A program made the translations under genes and the position numbers. A stretch of 64,000 nucleotides of DNA from Pelovirga terrestris (GTDB taxonomy: Bacteria; Desulfobacterota; Desulfuromonadia; Desulfuromonadales; Geopsychrobacteraceae). Position 1 is the stretch's first letter, and the number at the start of each line of letters is the position of its first letter. Below, one piece after another: positions 52,453 to 61,112 of this stretch. The notes under the pieces are model-generated. The model was not told where the DNA came from, ran no database searches, and was given only the letters and a program-made list of their open reading frames with translations. Location of the stretch: assembly GCF_014773365.1 (NCBI RefSeq), contig NZ_JACWUN010000006.1, positions 108,681 through 172,680 of the forward strand, written 5' to 3'.

Positions 52453-53172
52453 ATGAGACATCAAATGCTCACCCTGCTGACCATCGTCCTGCTGCTGCTT
52501 GGGATGAACCCGGTCAGCGCCGGCGAGACAACCCATGTGGTCATCGATCATCAGGAGATGCAACAGATTCTCGATGATTTTCTGGCCGAACAGTCCGCGC
52601 TGTTGCCCCAGGTTGAACTGCGGCTTACCGGAGTGCAGTTTCCTTCACCCTACAGGGTGCCGATGGGGCGGATCGAGCATCAGTTACTGCCGTCGCGTCC
52701 CGGCGTGCTTGGTAGCCGCCGGATGTCGATCATGACCCGGGTTGATGACCAGATTGTCAGCAATCAGTCGATCCGGATCGAGATCGAAGCCATGGCTGAG
52801 ATTGCTGTCGCGAAAGAGGGGCTGCGACGCGGCACCATGCTCACCGAGGACCTGATCGAGATGCGCCTGCAGGATATTTCACGGTTGGCGGAACCGATTT
52901 TCAACAGTGCCGATGCCGTCGGTAAAGTCGTCAAGCGGACCGTCCGTTTAGGGGAACCACTGCAGGCTCAGCAGATGGAATATCCGCCCCTGATCAAGCG
53001 CGGTGAGCGGGTGGTTATTGAAGTTCAACATGCCGGAATGACCCTGTCGGCGGTTGGTGAAGCGCGCCAGGACGGGCGTGAAGGGGAATCGATCAAGGTG
53101 ATCAATACCGGTTCTTCCCGCGAAGTGATCAGCCGGGTCGTTGCCCCCGGGCTGGTCAGAGTGGAGTTATAG
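52453..53172 (+). CDS. flgA: flagellar P-ring assembly chaperone FlgA
   Basis: A 239-aa periplasmic protein with a Sec signal (residues 1-24, ending SAG). The C-terminal SAF-type domain has AVAKEGLRRGTMLTEDLIEM, GKVVKRTVRLGEPLQAQQME and ERVVIEVQHAGMTLSAVGEA. It helps FlgI assemble into the P ring. AAGGA precedes the ATG. flgH begins 2 nt after the stop. Confidence 0.93.
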   Translation: MRHQMLTLLTIVLLLLGMNPVSAGETTHVVIDHQEMQQILDDFLAEQSALLPQVELRLTGVQFPSPYRVPMGRIEHQLLPSRPGVLGSRRMSIMTRVDDQIVSNQSIRIEIEAMAEIAVAKEGLRRGTMLTEDLIEMRLQDISRLAEPIFNSADAVGKVVKRTVRLGEPLQAQQMEYPPLIKRGERVVIEVQHAGMTLSAVGEARQDGREGESIKVINTGSSREVISRVVAPGLVRVEL

Positions 53173-53174
53173 TT

Positions 53175-53858
53175 ATGTTAAAACATCTCTTGTGGATTGT
53201 CGTATTACTCCTTGTCAGTGGCTGTGCCATGCCGGGCCAATCCGTCGATCTGGCCGAGGTGGAGCCGATTGCCCCGGTGATTTCAGAACCGGCACCACCG
53301 CAGACCGCAGGTTCACTGTGGACAACCAGCCGAGGCGGGATTTTTGCTGACATGAAGGGCAACACCGTCGGTGACATTATTACCGTGGTGATTTCCGAAA
53401 ATGCCAGTGCCAGCAAGGAAGCCAAAACCCAGACCGGGCGTAACAGTACTATGTCGGCCGGGATCACCAACCTTTTTGGTCTGGAAACGGACATTGGCGA
53501 TTTTATTGGCGGTAGTCCCTCCAGCATCGTTAACGCCAACGCCGGCAACAAGTTTGACGGCAGTGGTAAAACCGAGCGTAAAGAAGCTCTCACTGCGACC
53601 CTGACGACCCAGGTGGTGGAAATCCTGCCCAATGGCAACCTGCGGATCGAAGGGAACAAAACCGTCACGGTCAACCGCGAGATGCAGATTGTGCAGTTAT
53701 CCGGTATCGTCAGGCCGTCCGATGTTTCCGCCCGTAATCTGGTTGATTCACAGAATGTTCTCAATGCCCGTATCTCCTACGTTGGCAAAGGGGTCATCAG
53801 TGATAAGCAACAGCAGGGCTGGCTGGTTCAGGTTCTGGATCAGGTCTGGCCTTTTTAG
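53175..53858 (+). CDS. flgH: flagellar L-ring lipoprotein FlgH
   Basis: A 227-aa outer-membrane ring protein with a lipobox (VSGC, cysteine near residue 16), so it is a substrate of the LspA encoded at 15820. SLWTTSRGGIFADMKGNTVG, DIITVVISENASASKEAKTQ, GKTERKEALTATLTTQVVEI and GNLRIEGNKTVTVNREMQI are the family blocks. It forms the L ring in the outer membrane. flgI follows 29 nt after the stop. Confidence 0.96.
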   Translation: MLKHLLWIVVLLLVSGCAMPGQSVDLAEVEPIAPVISEPAPPQTAGSLWTTSRGGIFADMKGNTVGDIITVVISENASASKEAKTQTGRNSTMSAGITNLFGLETDIGDFIGGSPSSIVNANAGNKFDGSGKTERKEALTATLTTQVVEILPNGNLRIEGNKTVTVNREMQIVQLSGIVRPSDVSARNLVDSQNVLNARISYVGKGVISDKQQQGWLVQVLDQVWPF

Positions 53859-53887
53859 CGCCGGCAGCAATCGACAGGAGTATCACC

Positions 53888-54997
53888 ATGACAAATCTTA
53901 CGACCAAATTACTTATCGCGCTGATGCTGGTGTCGGGCATGTTTCTGGCAGTGAACGCTGAAGCCTCACGCATCAAGGAACTGGCTCAACTTGAAGGAGT
54001 ACGGGCAAACCAGCTGGTGGGTTACGGTCTGGTCGTCGGCCTTGACGGTACCGGCGATAGTGCCGGTACCCGCTTTACTGTGCAATCGCTGGTTAATATG
54101 ATGGAACGTCTGGGGGTGGCAGTGAATCCGGCGCTGGTCAAGGTGGATAATGTTGCCGCGGTGATCGTTACGGCCGAACTGCCTCCTTTTGCCCGCGCCG
54201 GTAGTACCATTGATGTCAGCGTGTCGTCCATTGGTGATGCTGACAACCTGGCTGGGGGAACCTTGTTGATGACCCCGTTGAATGCCGCTGATGGCAATGT
54301 TTATGCCGTGGCTCAAGGACCGCTGGTGGTAGGCTCCCTGGCTTTTGGCGGCAAGGCGGCGACGGTTCAGAAAAACCATCCGACCTCGGGACGGATTCCC
54401 GGTGGTGCTTTTGTTGAACGTGAAGTCCCTTACGTCTTTGGTGACACAGATAACCTCAATTATCGTTTGAAAAATTCCGATTTCACTACGGTATCCCGTA
54501 TGCGTGATGCGGTTAATCAGCATTTTGGCAGCTCACTCGCGCGCTCACTTGACGCCGGACAATTGGCAATCCAGGTCCCGCCGCAATTTCGCGACAATGT
54601 GGTCGCCTTTGTTTCCGAGGTTGAGCAGTTGCGGATTACTCCCGATACCATCGCGCGGATTGTTGTCAATGAACGCACCGGCACCATCGTCATGGGTGAA
54701 GGTGTCAGGATTTCGACAGTGGCCGTCTCCCACGGCAATCTCAGTCTGGTGATCAGTGAATCGGCCAGGGTCTCCCAACCTCTTCCGTTGTCGGAAGGGC
54801 AGACGGTGGTGATCCCGGAAACCGAGATCGAAGTGATTGAAGAGATGGGGAATCTGGTCGTGATGGAGCAGGGTGTGAGTATTGGTGATGTCGCTTCGGC
54901 CCTCAATGCTATCGGTGCCACGCCGCGCGATCTGATCGCCATCTTTCAGGCGATTAAGGCGTCGGGAGCCCTGTATGCCGATCTGGTGGTGCTTTAG
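53888..54997 (+). CDS. flgI: flagellar P-ring protein FlgI
   Basis: A 369-aa periplasmic protein with a Sec signal (residues about 1-26, ending AEA). RIKELAQLEGVRANQLVGYG, LVVGLDGTGDSAGTRFTVQS, LPPFARAGSTIDVSVSSIGD and GGTLLMTPLNAADGNVYAVA are diagnostic. It assembles the P ring around the rod. The stop codon begins a heptamer tandem repeat. Confidence 0.97.
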   Translation: MTNLTTKLLIALMLVSGMFLAVNAEASRIKELAQLEGVRANQLVGYGLVVGLDGTGDSAGTRFTVQSLVNMMERLGVAVNPALVKVDNVAAVIVTAELPPFARAGSTIDVSVSSIGDADNLAGGTLLMTPLNAADGNVYAVAQGPLVVGSLAFGGKAATVQKNHPTSGRIPGGAFVEREVPYVFGDTDNLNYRLKNSDFTTVSRMRDAVNQHFGSSLARSLDAGQLAIQVPPQFRDNVVAFVSEVEQLRITPDTIARIVVNERTGTIVMGEGVRISTVAVSHGNLSLVISESARVSQPLPLSEGQTVVIPETEIEVIEEMGNLVVMEQGVSIGDVASALNAIGATPRDLIAIFQAIKASGALYADLVVL

Positions 54998-55029
54998 TGG
55001 GGAGTGGGGAGTGGGGAGTGGGGAGTGGG
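54996..55029. repeat. heptamer tandem repeat (AGTGGGG)n
   Basis: Four perfect AGTGGGG units (54996-55023) and a partial fifth. The first unit starts in the flgI stop codon. It lies in the flgI-flgJ gap and is a close relative of the AGTGGGT array at 28158. Confidence 0.9.
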
Positions 55030-55085
55030 ACAAATGACATCGCATAGCGATGGACGCCGCGAAGCGGCAGACAACGGACGATTTT

Positions 55086-55400
55086 ATGGACATTAATCAC
55101 GGTTTTGATACGGCGCACATTGTGGGGCAGGTTACCCGTGCGCCCCGCACGGCCAAAGGGGGTGGACAGCAGGATCCAGCCCGGCTGAAAGAGCTGGCGC
55201 AGGAATTTGAGGCGATCTTTATTCAGCAGATGTATAAAGAAATGCGCAACACCATCCCCGATGATGGCCTGATTCCGCGCACCAATGCCGAAGATACTTT
55301 TATCCAGATGCAGGATCTCGAAGTAGCCAAAGCTACTGCCCGCCAGGGCGGGATTGGTCTGGCAGAGATGATGCTAAAGCAACTGCAACAGATTGATTGA
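55086..55400 (+). CDS. flgJ: rod-binding protein FlgJ (N-terminal domain only)
   Basis: A 104-aa protein with the rod-binding/cap domain: LKELAQEFEAIFIQQMYKEM, RNTIPDDGLIPRTNAEDTFI and GIGLAEMMLKQLQQID. The peptidoglycan hydrolase domain of enteric FlgJ is absent, as in many deltaproteobacteria. The ATG at 55086 gives a normal single-domain protein; an upstream in-frame start at 55050 reads through intergenic sequence. It is the last gene of the flagellar cluster and is followed by a terminator. Confidence 0.9.
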   Translation: MDINHGFDTAHIVGQVTRAPRTAKGGGQQDPARLKELAQEFEAIFIQQMYKEMRNTIPDDGLIPRTNAEDTFIQMQDLEVAKATARQGGIGLAEMMLKQLQQID

Positions 55401-55440
55401 TCGTTAATACCCACAAAAAATAACAGTAGATGATTGTTGT

Positions 55441-55467
55441 GCCCGGCATTTGCCCGGGCTTTTTTTG
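55441..55467 (+). terminator. terminator after flgJ
   Basis: GCCCGG pairs with CCGGGC across a 7-nt loop, followed by seven T. It lies 41 nt after the flgJ stop and closes the flagellar cluster. Confidence 0.85.
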
Positions 55468-55552
55468 TTGGTGTGGATTGGAAGGAATTGTCGGGTGAGA
55501 GAAGTTGGGGCCGAAAAATTATTACAAAAATACAATCTTTATCAATTTTTCT

Positions 55553-55581
55553 TTGAGTAAACCGTGAAATTGATATATTTT
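55553..55581 (+). promoter_or_regulatory. sigma-70-like promoter of the repeat-protein gene
   Basis: TTGAGT (55553-55558), a 17-nt spacer and TATTTT (55576-55581) form a reasonable sigma-70 promoter about 104 nt before the start of the secreted repeat protein. Confidence 0.35.
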
Positions 55582-55684
55582 CATCTTCCGAAATGAGGAT
55601 TCATTCTGTCACAATGGGGAGCGGTAAGGGCCTCTTTTGCCGTGTCCTGGTGTGGCGGTAAATGGTTATCTTTGAGGATATTGC

Positions 55685-57397
55685 ATGATGAACGTCATTC
55701 CGATCAAACACAGCTGGCACAAACGGCTATTCACAACAGTCGCCGGCCTGATGTTGCTATTGCTAGCCCCTGTTGGGGGTGGTTCCTGGGGTAGCGCCAC
55801 GGTCTTGGCTTCAGACTACCAGGTTACTGCGACGGCTGCCCGCGGTGGTCAGGTTGTGCCGACACAACGAACGGTACGTGCGGGTGCCACTATGACCTTC
55901 ACCGTCCAGCCGGAAGCCGGTTACCGGGTACTCGATTCCCTGGTTGGGGGCAATTGCCCGCGTGGAACCTGGAAAGACAATCATTATACTACCGGTGCGA
56001 TCAACGCCGACTGCACCGTCAGTTTTCGATTTTATTCGTCATCCCACGTTGTCACGGCAGCAGCGCCCCGGGGGGGACAGGTCGATCCACCAAACCGGGT
56101 TGTCACCAGCGGATCAACCGGCAGTTTTAACGTCGTCCCCAATCCAGGTCATATCATCAGCACAGCAGTCCGCGGCGACTGCCCGTCCGGCTCCTGGAAT
56201 GGCAACACCTATACCACCGGGATGATCAGTGGCAACTGTGCCGTTCAGTTTGAATTCCCCAGACTCCATAGCGTAACCGCCACGGCAAGTAGCGGTGGCA
56301 CCCTGACACCTGCCAGGCAGTCGGTTGTCAGCGGGTCCGGTACTAGTTTTACCGTTTCTCCTGATTCCGGTTATGTTCCAAGCAGTACCGTCGGTGGCAC
56401 GTGTCCGCAAGGCAGTTGGAACGGCAATCTGTATACTATCGGCGCCATCAACCGCGACTGTACGGTCACCATCGGTTTTTCAGCGCAACGTTCCGTCACC
56501 GCCAGTGCCGGCAGGGGCGGGCAGGTCACTCCGACGAACCGTCAGGTTGCCGGCGGTTCGCGCGCCAGTTTTAATCTGCAACCCGATGCCGGCTATGTTT
56601 CGCTTGAACAAGTCAGTGGTAATTGCCCGGGGGGAAGCTGGGGTGGAAACACATACACTACTGGAATTATAACGGATAATTGTGCCATCGACTTTGCTTT
56701 TTCTCCGCTGGTCAGCAATGTCACAGTTAGTGCCGTCGCAGGTGCAGGGGGAGGTGTCAGTCCGGCAGTCCAAGTTGTCAATCGGGGCAATCGCGCTGAA
56801 TTTACTGTTAATCCCCAGAGTGGCTACAGTGTTGACCGTTCCGCAGGTGGTACCTGCGCCGTTGGTTCCTGGAGTGGTAACCGATATAGTACGGGAGATG
56901 TTCATAGCGATTGTCATGTCAGCTTCAGTTTTGTTTCTGCCCGCTACACGGTCAACGCCACTGTCGATGGTGGGGGTCAGGTTGCGCCGATGCGTCAGAC
57001 GATTGCTGACGGTGGTAACGCCAGTTTTCGGGTTCAAGCAGACGTCGGGCACCGTATCAACAGCGCAATTGGTGGTTCCTGTGCGGGGGGCGGCTGGAGC
57101 GGTGATAGGTACACCACCGGGCCAATCAGAGATCATTGTACTGTACGCTTCAGTACTATTGGCGAAGAACATACGGTGACCGCCAACACCGGGTTCGGTG
57201 GCACTGTCACAACGGCAATTCGTTCGGTGACCAGCGGAGCCACTGCCAGTTTTACCGTGGTACCCGATTTTGGTTATGCTCGTAGTGTCACCGTGGATGG
57301 CGATTGCCCCCAAGGTACATGGATCGGCAATGCTTACTCGACCGGAGAGGTCACTAAGAGCTGTTCTGTTGAGTTCAGTTTCCACTATATCCACTGA
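55685..57397 (+). CDS. secreted protein of seven Cys-paired InlB-like repeats
   Basis: A 570-aa protein with a signal peptide (about residues 1-39, VLAS). The rest is seven tandem repeats of about 75 residues (starting near 41, 119, 193, 267, 341, 418 and 493), each with VTA-type strand, GGQV-P, GxxxSFxVxPxxGY, then C-P-G-S-W-x-G-N-x-Y-T-T-G-x-I-x4-C-x-V. The two conserved cysteines per repeat probably form disulfides. The repeats resemble divergent InlB B-repeats (Flg_new_2 type) of surface proteins. No anchor or C-terminal sorting motif is seen, so it is probably secreted. The gene has its own promoter. Confidence 0.85.
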   Translation: MMNVIPIKHSWHKRLFTTVAGLMLLLLAPVGGGSWGSATVLASDYQVTATAARGGQVVPTQRTVRAGATMTFTVQPEAGYRVLDSLVGGNCPRGTWKDNHYTTGAINADCTVSFRFYSSSHVVTAAAPRGGQVDPPNRVVTSGSTGSFNVVPNPGHIISTAVRGDCPSGSWNGNTYTTGMISGNCAVQFEFPRLHSVTATASSGGTLTPARQSVVSGSGTSFTVSPDSGYVPSSTVGGTCPQGSWNGNLYTIGAINRDCTVTIGFSAQRSVTASAGRGGQVTPTNRQVAGGSRASFNLQPDAGYVSLEQVSGNCPGGSWGGNTYTTGIITDNCAIDFAFSPLVSNVTVSAVAGAGGGVSPAVQVVNRGNRAEFTVNPQSGYSVDRSAGGTCAVGSWSGNRYSTGDVHSDCHVSFSFVSARYTVNATVDGGGQVAPMRQTIADGGNASFRVQADVGHRINSAIGGSCAGGGWSGDRYTTGPIRDHCTVRFSTIGEEHTVTANTGFGGTVTTAIRSVTSGATASFTVVPDFGYARSVTVDGDCPQGTWIGNAYSTGEVTKSCSVEFSFHYIH

Positions 57398-57485
57398 TCG
57401 AATCGCAGTAAAAGAGTCTTGCATTTGACCATTAAGGGTGCTAATTAATTGTCCATCCGAAAACACCCGGATGGAGAAATGATGT

Positions 57486-57562
<77 letters not shown>

Positions 57563-57571
57563 TTCAAAATT

Positions 57572-57602
57572 AAAAGGCACCTGCGCACCGAAGGTGCCTT
57601 TT
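57572..57602 (+). terminator. terminator after tRNA-Pro
   Basis: AAAAGGCACCT pairs perfectly with AGGTGCCTTTT around a 9-nt loop, 10 nt after the tRNA. The terminal T run is short but present. Confidence 0.8.
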
Positions 57603-57735
57603 AAATTGCAGGGTGCGAGGGATTTGAAGCGAAGCGAACGCTGACTTGATGTCAGATGAGCGGCTATGGATGGTCGCGTCAGTGAGCGCAGGGGAGCCGA
57701 CGCAGGAACTGCCGTGATGGCGGTGACATAGTGGG

Positions 57736-57758
57736 CAAATCCTCTCGCCCCGACCATT
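57736..57758 (+). repeat. duplicated 3' end of tRNA-Pro
   Basis: The 23 bases from CAAATCC to CGACCATT are identical to 57542-57564, the T-arm 3' half, acceptor and CCA of tRNA-Pro plus two flanking bases. The offset is 194 bp. No other part of the tRNA is repeated. It resembles either an att-site duplication from an excised element or the tRNA-tail repeats of the E. coli tyrT (rtT) unit. Confidence 0.92.
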
Positions 57759-57773
57759 TAAAAACAAGTACTT

Positions 57774-57801
57774 AGGCCATTCCTGTGGGGGTGGCCTTTT
57801 T
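57774..57801. terminator. terminator between the tRNA tail repeat and hisF
   Basis: AGGCCA pairs with TGGCCT across a 12-nt loop, followed by TTTTT on the plus strand. On the minus strand it lies just after the hisF stop with a T-containing tail, so it may end both units. Confidence 0.65.
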
Positions 57802-57805
57802 GCTT

Positions 57806-58567
57806 TTATTTCATTGTCAGCCCACGACTCAGCAAATACTCCTTCACCTCACAAATGCGAAAAGTGCGGAAGTGAAACACCGACGCCGCCAGCAGCACCT
57901 GAGCCCCCCCTTTTACCACTCCATCATAAAAGTGTTCCAGGGTGCCGGCACCACCGGAGGCAATCACCGGCACACTGACCGCATCAGCAATCGCCCTGGT
58001 GAATTCCAGATCATAACCGGCGCGGGTACCGTCACCATCCATACTGGTAGGCAGAATGGTGCCGGCCCCTAACTCTTCACACTCCCGTGCCCAGGCGATG
58101 GCATCCTTACCAACCGGCTTGGTTCCGCCGGCGACCACCAGTTCAAACCCGGACGGCATTTCCACATTACGCCGCGCATCAACAGCAACGACAATCCGCT
58201 CGGAACCAAATTTTGCTGAAGCCTGGCTGATCAGAGCCGGATTTTTGACGGCAGCACTGTTTATCGACACTTTATCCGCGCCGGCGGCAAGGGTTTCTTC
58301 GATATCTTTAAGGCTGCCGATGCCGCCACCCACGGTTAACGGGATGGTAATAACCGCTGCCACATTGCGCACCCATTCAAGACGGTTGCCACGATTTTCG
58401 AGGGTGGCAGCGATATCGAGCATGGCCAATTCATCGGCCCCTTCCTGCTGATAAAAGGTGGCATTCTCGACCGGATCGCCGGCATCCTTGAGATCGACAA
58501 AGTTAACACCCTTGACCACCCGACCATCCTTCATGTCGAGACAAGGCATAATTTTAACGCTTTCCAT
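57806..58567 (-). CDS. hisF: imidazole glycerol phosphate synthase cyclase subunit HisF
   Basis: A 253-aa TIM-barrel enzyme that, with HisH, forms imidazole-glycerol phosphate and AICAR. KIMPCLDMKDGRVVKGVNFV, DELAMLDIAAT, LTVGGGIGSLKDIEETLAAG, DKVSINSAAVKNP, TSMDGDGTRAGYDLEF and VIASGGAGTLEHFYDGV are family motifs. CAGGAGGAACCCG precedes the ATG. No other his gene is next to it, so it is separated from the rest of the pathway in this window. Confidence 0.96.
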   Translation of the reverse strand: MESVKIMPCLDMKDGRVVKGVNFVDLKDAGDPVENATFYQQEGADELAMLDIAATLENRGNRLEWVRNVAAVITIPLTVGGGIGSLKDIEETLAAGADKVSINSAAVKNPALISQASAKFGSERIVVAVDARRNVEMPSGFELVVAGGTKPVGKDAIAWARECEELGAGTILPTSMDGDGTRAGYDLEFTRAIADAVSVPVIASGGAGTLEHFYDGVVKGGAQVLLAASVFHFRTFRICEVKEYLLSRGLTMK

Positions 58568-59167
58568 CGGGTTCCTCCTGCTTGAATGTTATTTTGCCGG
58601 GACGACTTGTCGAATTGAGCTGTTATCTTTGCCGATCGCCACCAATCAGCAGGGCATCGACCTGTTCCATGTGTCGGCGATCAGTCATCGTCAGAGATAT
58701 TCCCTTTCACGGAACCTATTGCTCCACACAGACGCTTGATTTCACTGTCACAACAGGATATTTCTAATTTCTGGCCGGGAAACTTGCTTGATGTTCGTCT
58801 GGTTCAGGATGGCCACGGGTTACAGAATAACAAACCGGCGGGCCGAAGGGAATGCTTGATAGCGGCACAAGTGACCCTGATCGTTGAGGCTATAAAAAAT
58901 CCTACAACTCACCACTTATTGAACAGGAATACCCCGTCTGTCGATCCAGGCGGGGTATTCCTGTATTGCGCTATTTTTCAGACACACTGCTGTCGATATT
59001 CCTTTGATCCTTATCCCGAACACAATCAGCATTTTTTGCAATTCGATGGGCAAATCTGGTTATTGTAAATACCGCTACAATCAAGTATATTGACGGATAA
59101 AGTACGTCATTTGATGGAATACATACGTCACTTAGGTGAGCAATACACGTCAAAAATGGAGGACGGG
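58568..59167. other. 600-nt gene-free stretch upstream of hisF
   Basis: No credible coding region. A frame at 58736-59068 lacks a ribosome site and any family signal. The only clear structure is a perfect 13-bp hairpin, CAGGAATACCCCG paired with CGGGGTATTCCTG (58924-58963), without a proper T tract. It may be an RNA element or a remnant. The start of the winged-helix gene lies at the 3' edge. Confidence 0.5.
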
Positions 59168-59497
59168 ATGCTTGAGGCTTTACTTGGAACCGTCAACAAA
59201 GAAAGGGTTCTTTTATATCTTTTCGCCAGAGAAGAAGGTTACCCGAGAGAAGTAGCCAAATTTTACGGAGCAGATCTTCGATCGATTCAAAACCAGTTTG
59301 AAAATCTGGAGGTCGGAAGGGTACTTTACAGTCGCTTGGTTGGCAATACGCGTCTTTATGCTTTTAACCCGCGCTATCCATTCCTTGAAGAGCTGAAAGC
59401 TTTGCTGGATAAAGCGCTTTCCTTTTATTCTGACAGCGAACGTGAGCAGCTGGTCATGGTAAGAAAACGGCCGCGAAGAAAAGGAAAACCTCTGTGA
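59168..59497 (+). CDS. winged-helix DNA-binding protein, partner of a nucleotidyltransferase
   Basis: A 109-aa protein. ALLGTVNKERVLLYLFAREE, GYPREVAKFYGADLRSIQNQ and FENLEVGRVLYSRLVGNTRL read as an ArsR-like winged helix with a wing at LYAFNPRYPFL. A basic tail (RKRPRRKGKPL) follows. The ATG at 59168 is preceded by GGAGG with a 5-nt gap; longer frames from 59090 and 59114 lack ribosome sites. The stop overlaps the nucleotidyltransferase gene by 4 nt (GTGA), so the two are translationally coupled, as in toxin-antitoxin pairs. Confidence 0.72.
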   Translation: MLEALLGTVNKERVLLYLFAREEGYPREVAKFYGADLRSIQNQFENLEVGRVLYSRLVGNTRLYAFNPRYPFLEELKALLDKALSFYSDSEREQLVMVRKRPRRKGKPL

Positions 59498-60033
59498 AAG
59501 AGATTCGCGCTATGACCATGGGAGAGCTGGCTGCTTTCGTCTGCACCCATCTCCAAATAAATGGCATCGACGTAGTTCTTTCTGGAGGTGGCTGCGTGGC
59601 TATCTACAGTGAAGGGCGGTACGTGTCTTACGACCTGGATTTTATCGAGAACATATCCTCTGGGCGGCGCAAGTTGAAAAAAGTTTTGGCCGAGATCGGT
59701 TTTCAGGAAGAGGCTAAGTATTTTACCCACCCAGAGACCCAGTATTTTCTTGAGTTTCCTGCCGGCCCTTTGGCAGTAGGGGATGAAACGCCGCAAAAAA
59801 TTGTCGTGTTGAGCTTTGAAACGGGAGAGTTGGCGGCGTTATCTCCAACAGACTGCGTCAAGGATCGATTGGCCGCCTATTTCCATTGGAATGATCAGCA
59901 GTGCCTGGAACAGGCTCTCCTTGTCGCATATGCCTCTGACATCGACATTGCTGAAATCGAACGGTGGTCTTTAAAAGAAGGATATGAAAAAAAGTTTCAC
60001 TCTTTCCATGACCTCCTGAAGGAAAGACAGTGA
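59494..60033 (+). CDS. nucleotidyltransferase-fold protein (DUF6036/AbiEii-like)
   Basis: A 179-aa protein. IDVVLSGGGCVAIYSEGRYV with SYDLDFI resembles the nucleotidyltransferase GG..D-x-D core. LSPTDCVKDRLAAYFHWNDQ near residue 125 is a helix common to this AbiEii/DUF6036-like group. It may transfer a nucleotide to RNA or protein; related proteins act as toxins with winged-helix antitoxins. GTG at 59494 overlaps the upstream stop; an ATG at 59512 is a possible alternative. Catalytic competence is not proven. Confidence 0.7.
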   Translation: MKEIRAMTMGELAAFVCTHLQINGIDVVLSGGGCVAIYSEGRYVSYDLDFIENISSGRRKLKKVLAEIGFQEEAKYFTHPETQYFLEFPAGPLAVGDETPQKIVVLSFETGELAALSPTDCVKDRLAAYFHWNDQQCLEQALLVAYASDIDIAEIERWSLKEGYEKKFHSFHDLLKERQ

Positions 60034-60274
60034 TATCTGCCTGTTTGCTTGGAGTAAAGCAAGGCAGCAAGGCTCTCACAATCAACAGTAAAGAAATATC
60101 CTACCGTTGAGCTTTCTGATCATTCCGGTAATGCAGGCCAAGTGAGATGATGGTTCATCTGAGGTGCTTTTCACTGAATCTGAATGTAAGATAAATTATG
60201 AGAAGGTTTTGAAGTTGTTGTGTTATCTTTTGGAAGTTAATGGACGCATTTCCTAAATGTCGAGGTCATTGATA

Positions 60275-60544
60275 ATGAACGAGGAACCAAAACTCATAAA
60301 ATCGCCGTTATCTCAACCCATCACCAGTGTTGGCAACACGGTGAGCGTTGAAATATACCGACTAGAAAATGAGACGTCATGGACTCTGGAGATCGAAGAC
60401 AAATACGGTAATTCATCAGTCTGGAACGAAACATTTAATACCGATTCAGAGGCTCTTGTCGAAGCCAAAAGAACCATTCTAGCCGAAGGGATCAACTCTC
60501 TTATTGGTCCAGAAGATGGAAAAAGTAAAGGTGATTGGAAGTAA
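60275..60544 (+). CDS. conserved hypothetical protein (SPLSQ/VTVEIYR family)
   Basis: An 89-aa protein: IKSPLSQPITSVGNTVSVEI and LEIEDKYGNSSVWNETFNTD followed by AKRTILAEGINSLIGP. I recognise this as a recurrent small proteobacterial protein of unknown function. It is acidic, with no signal peptide or membrane segment. The ATG at 60275 follows GAGG at a slightly long distance; an in-frame start at 60257 also exists. Nothing nearby reveals its role. Confidence 0.65.
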   Translation: MNEEPKLIKSPLSQPITSVGNTVSVEIYRLENETSWTLEIEDKYGNSSVWNETFNTDSEALVEAKRTILAEGINSLIGPEDGKSKGDWK

Positions 60545-60761
60545 GCACAGAAGCAACTAATTTTTTTGCTCTGGAGGGGCGGGTTCTTAAACATCAGGGA
60601 TTCTTGGATTGGTTTGATTGGTGGGTTCTGACTTGCCAAAAATCCCTGACACAATACCTGAGACATTCAGAAATAAAGCAGGGGCAATAAACAAGGCTGG
60701 TATCCAACAGACAGTGGTCTTACGTCGGAGCGTCCAGGTTAAGTGGCTGATGTGTGGCTTT

Positions 60762-61112
60762 TTACAATTTAACCCCGTAGTGACTCAGCACTGAAACCAT
60801 GAGAAAATAACAAACTACGGTAATTGCACCAGACAGGCCAAGGCTCAGATAAAAGTTCAATCCATGCTTCAACATTCTCGGCAATACAAAAAATAGTGCC
60901 AACGAAGGAAGGACCAGCCAAAACACGCTTGATGCCAGAGTGCTGATCCTCTCTACATCTTTGGTGTCAATATAGATCCAGAGTATCGCAAGCACTGAAA
61001 CCAGGGGGACCGAAGCCAGTATGGCGCCAACCAGGGTGCTTCTCCTGGAAATTTCTGAAATAGCTACAATCAGTAATGTCGTTGTTGCAATTTTTACAAG
61101 ATAGTAACTCAA
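60762..61112 (-). CDS. DUF3147-family membrane protein
   Basis: A 116-aa protein with four predicted transmembrane helices (LVKIATTTLLIVAISEI; LVGAILASVPLVSVLAILWI; SVFWLVLPSLALFFVLPRML; LYLSLGLSGAITVVCYFLMV). The pattern EISRRSTLVGAILASVPLVS is the hallmark of DUF3147. The function is unknown. GAAAGGAGAG precedes the ATG. It points away from the HupE cassette across a 194-nt gap. Confidence 0.75.
   Translation of the reverse strand: MSYYLVKIATTTLLIVAISEISRRSTLVGAILASVPLVSVLAILWIYIDTKDVERISTLASSVFWLVLPSLALFFVLPRMLKHGLNFYLSLGLSGAITVVCYFLMVSVLSHYGVKL

Noticed and set aside
58736..59068. A 110-codon frame in the gene-free stretch near hisF
   Set aside because: No ribosome site, and it reads through the 58924-58963 hairpin; composition is not coding-like.
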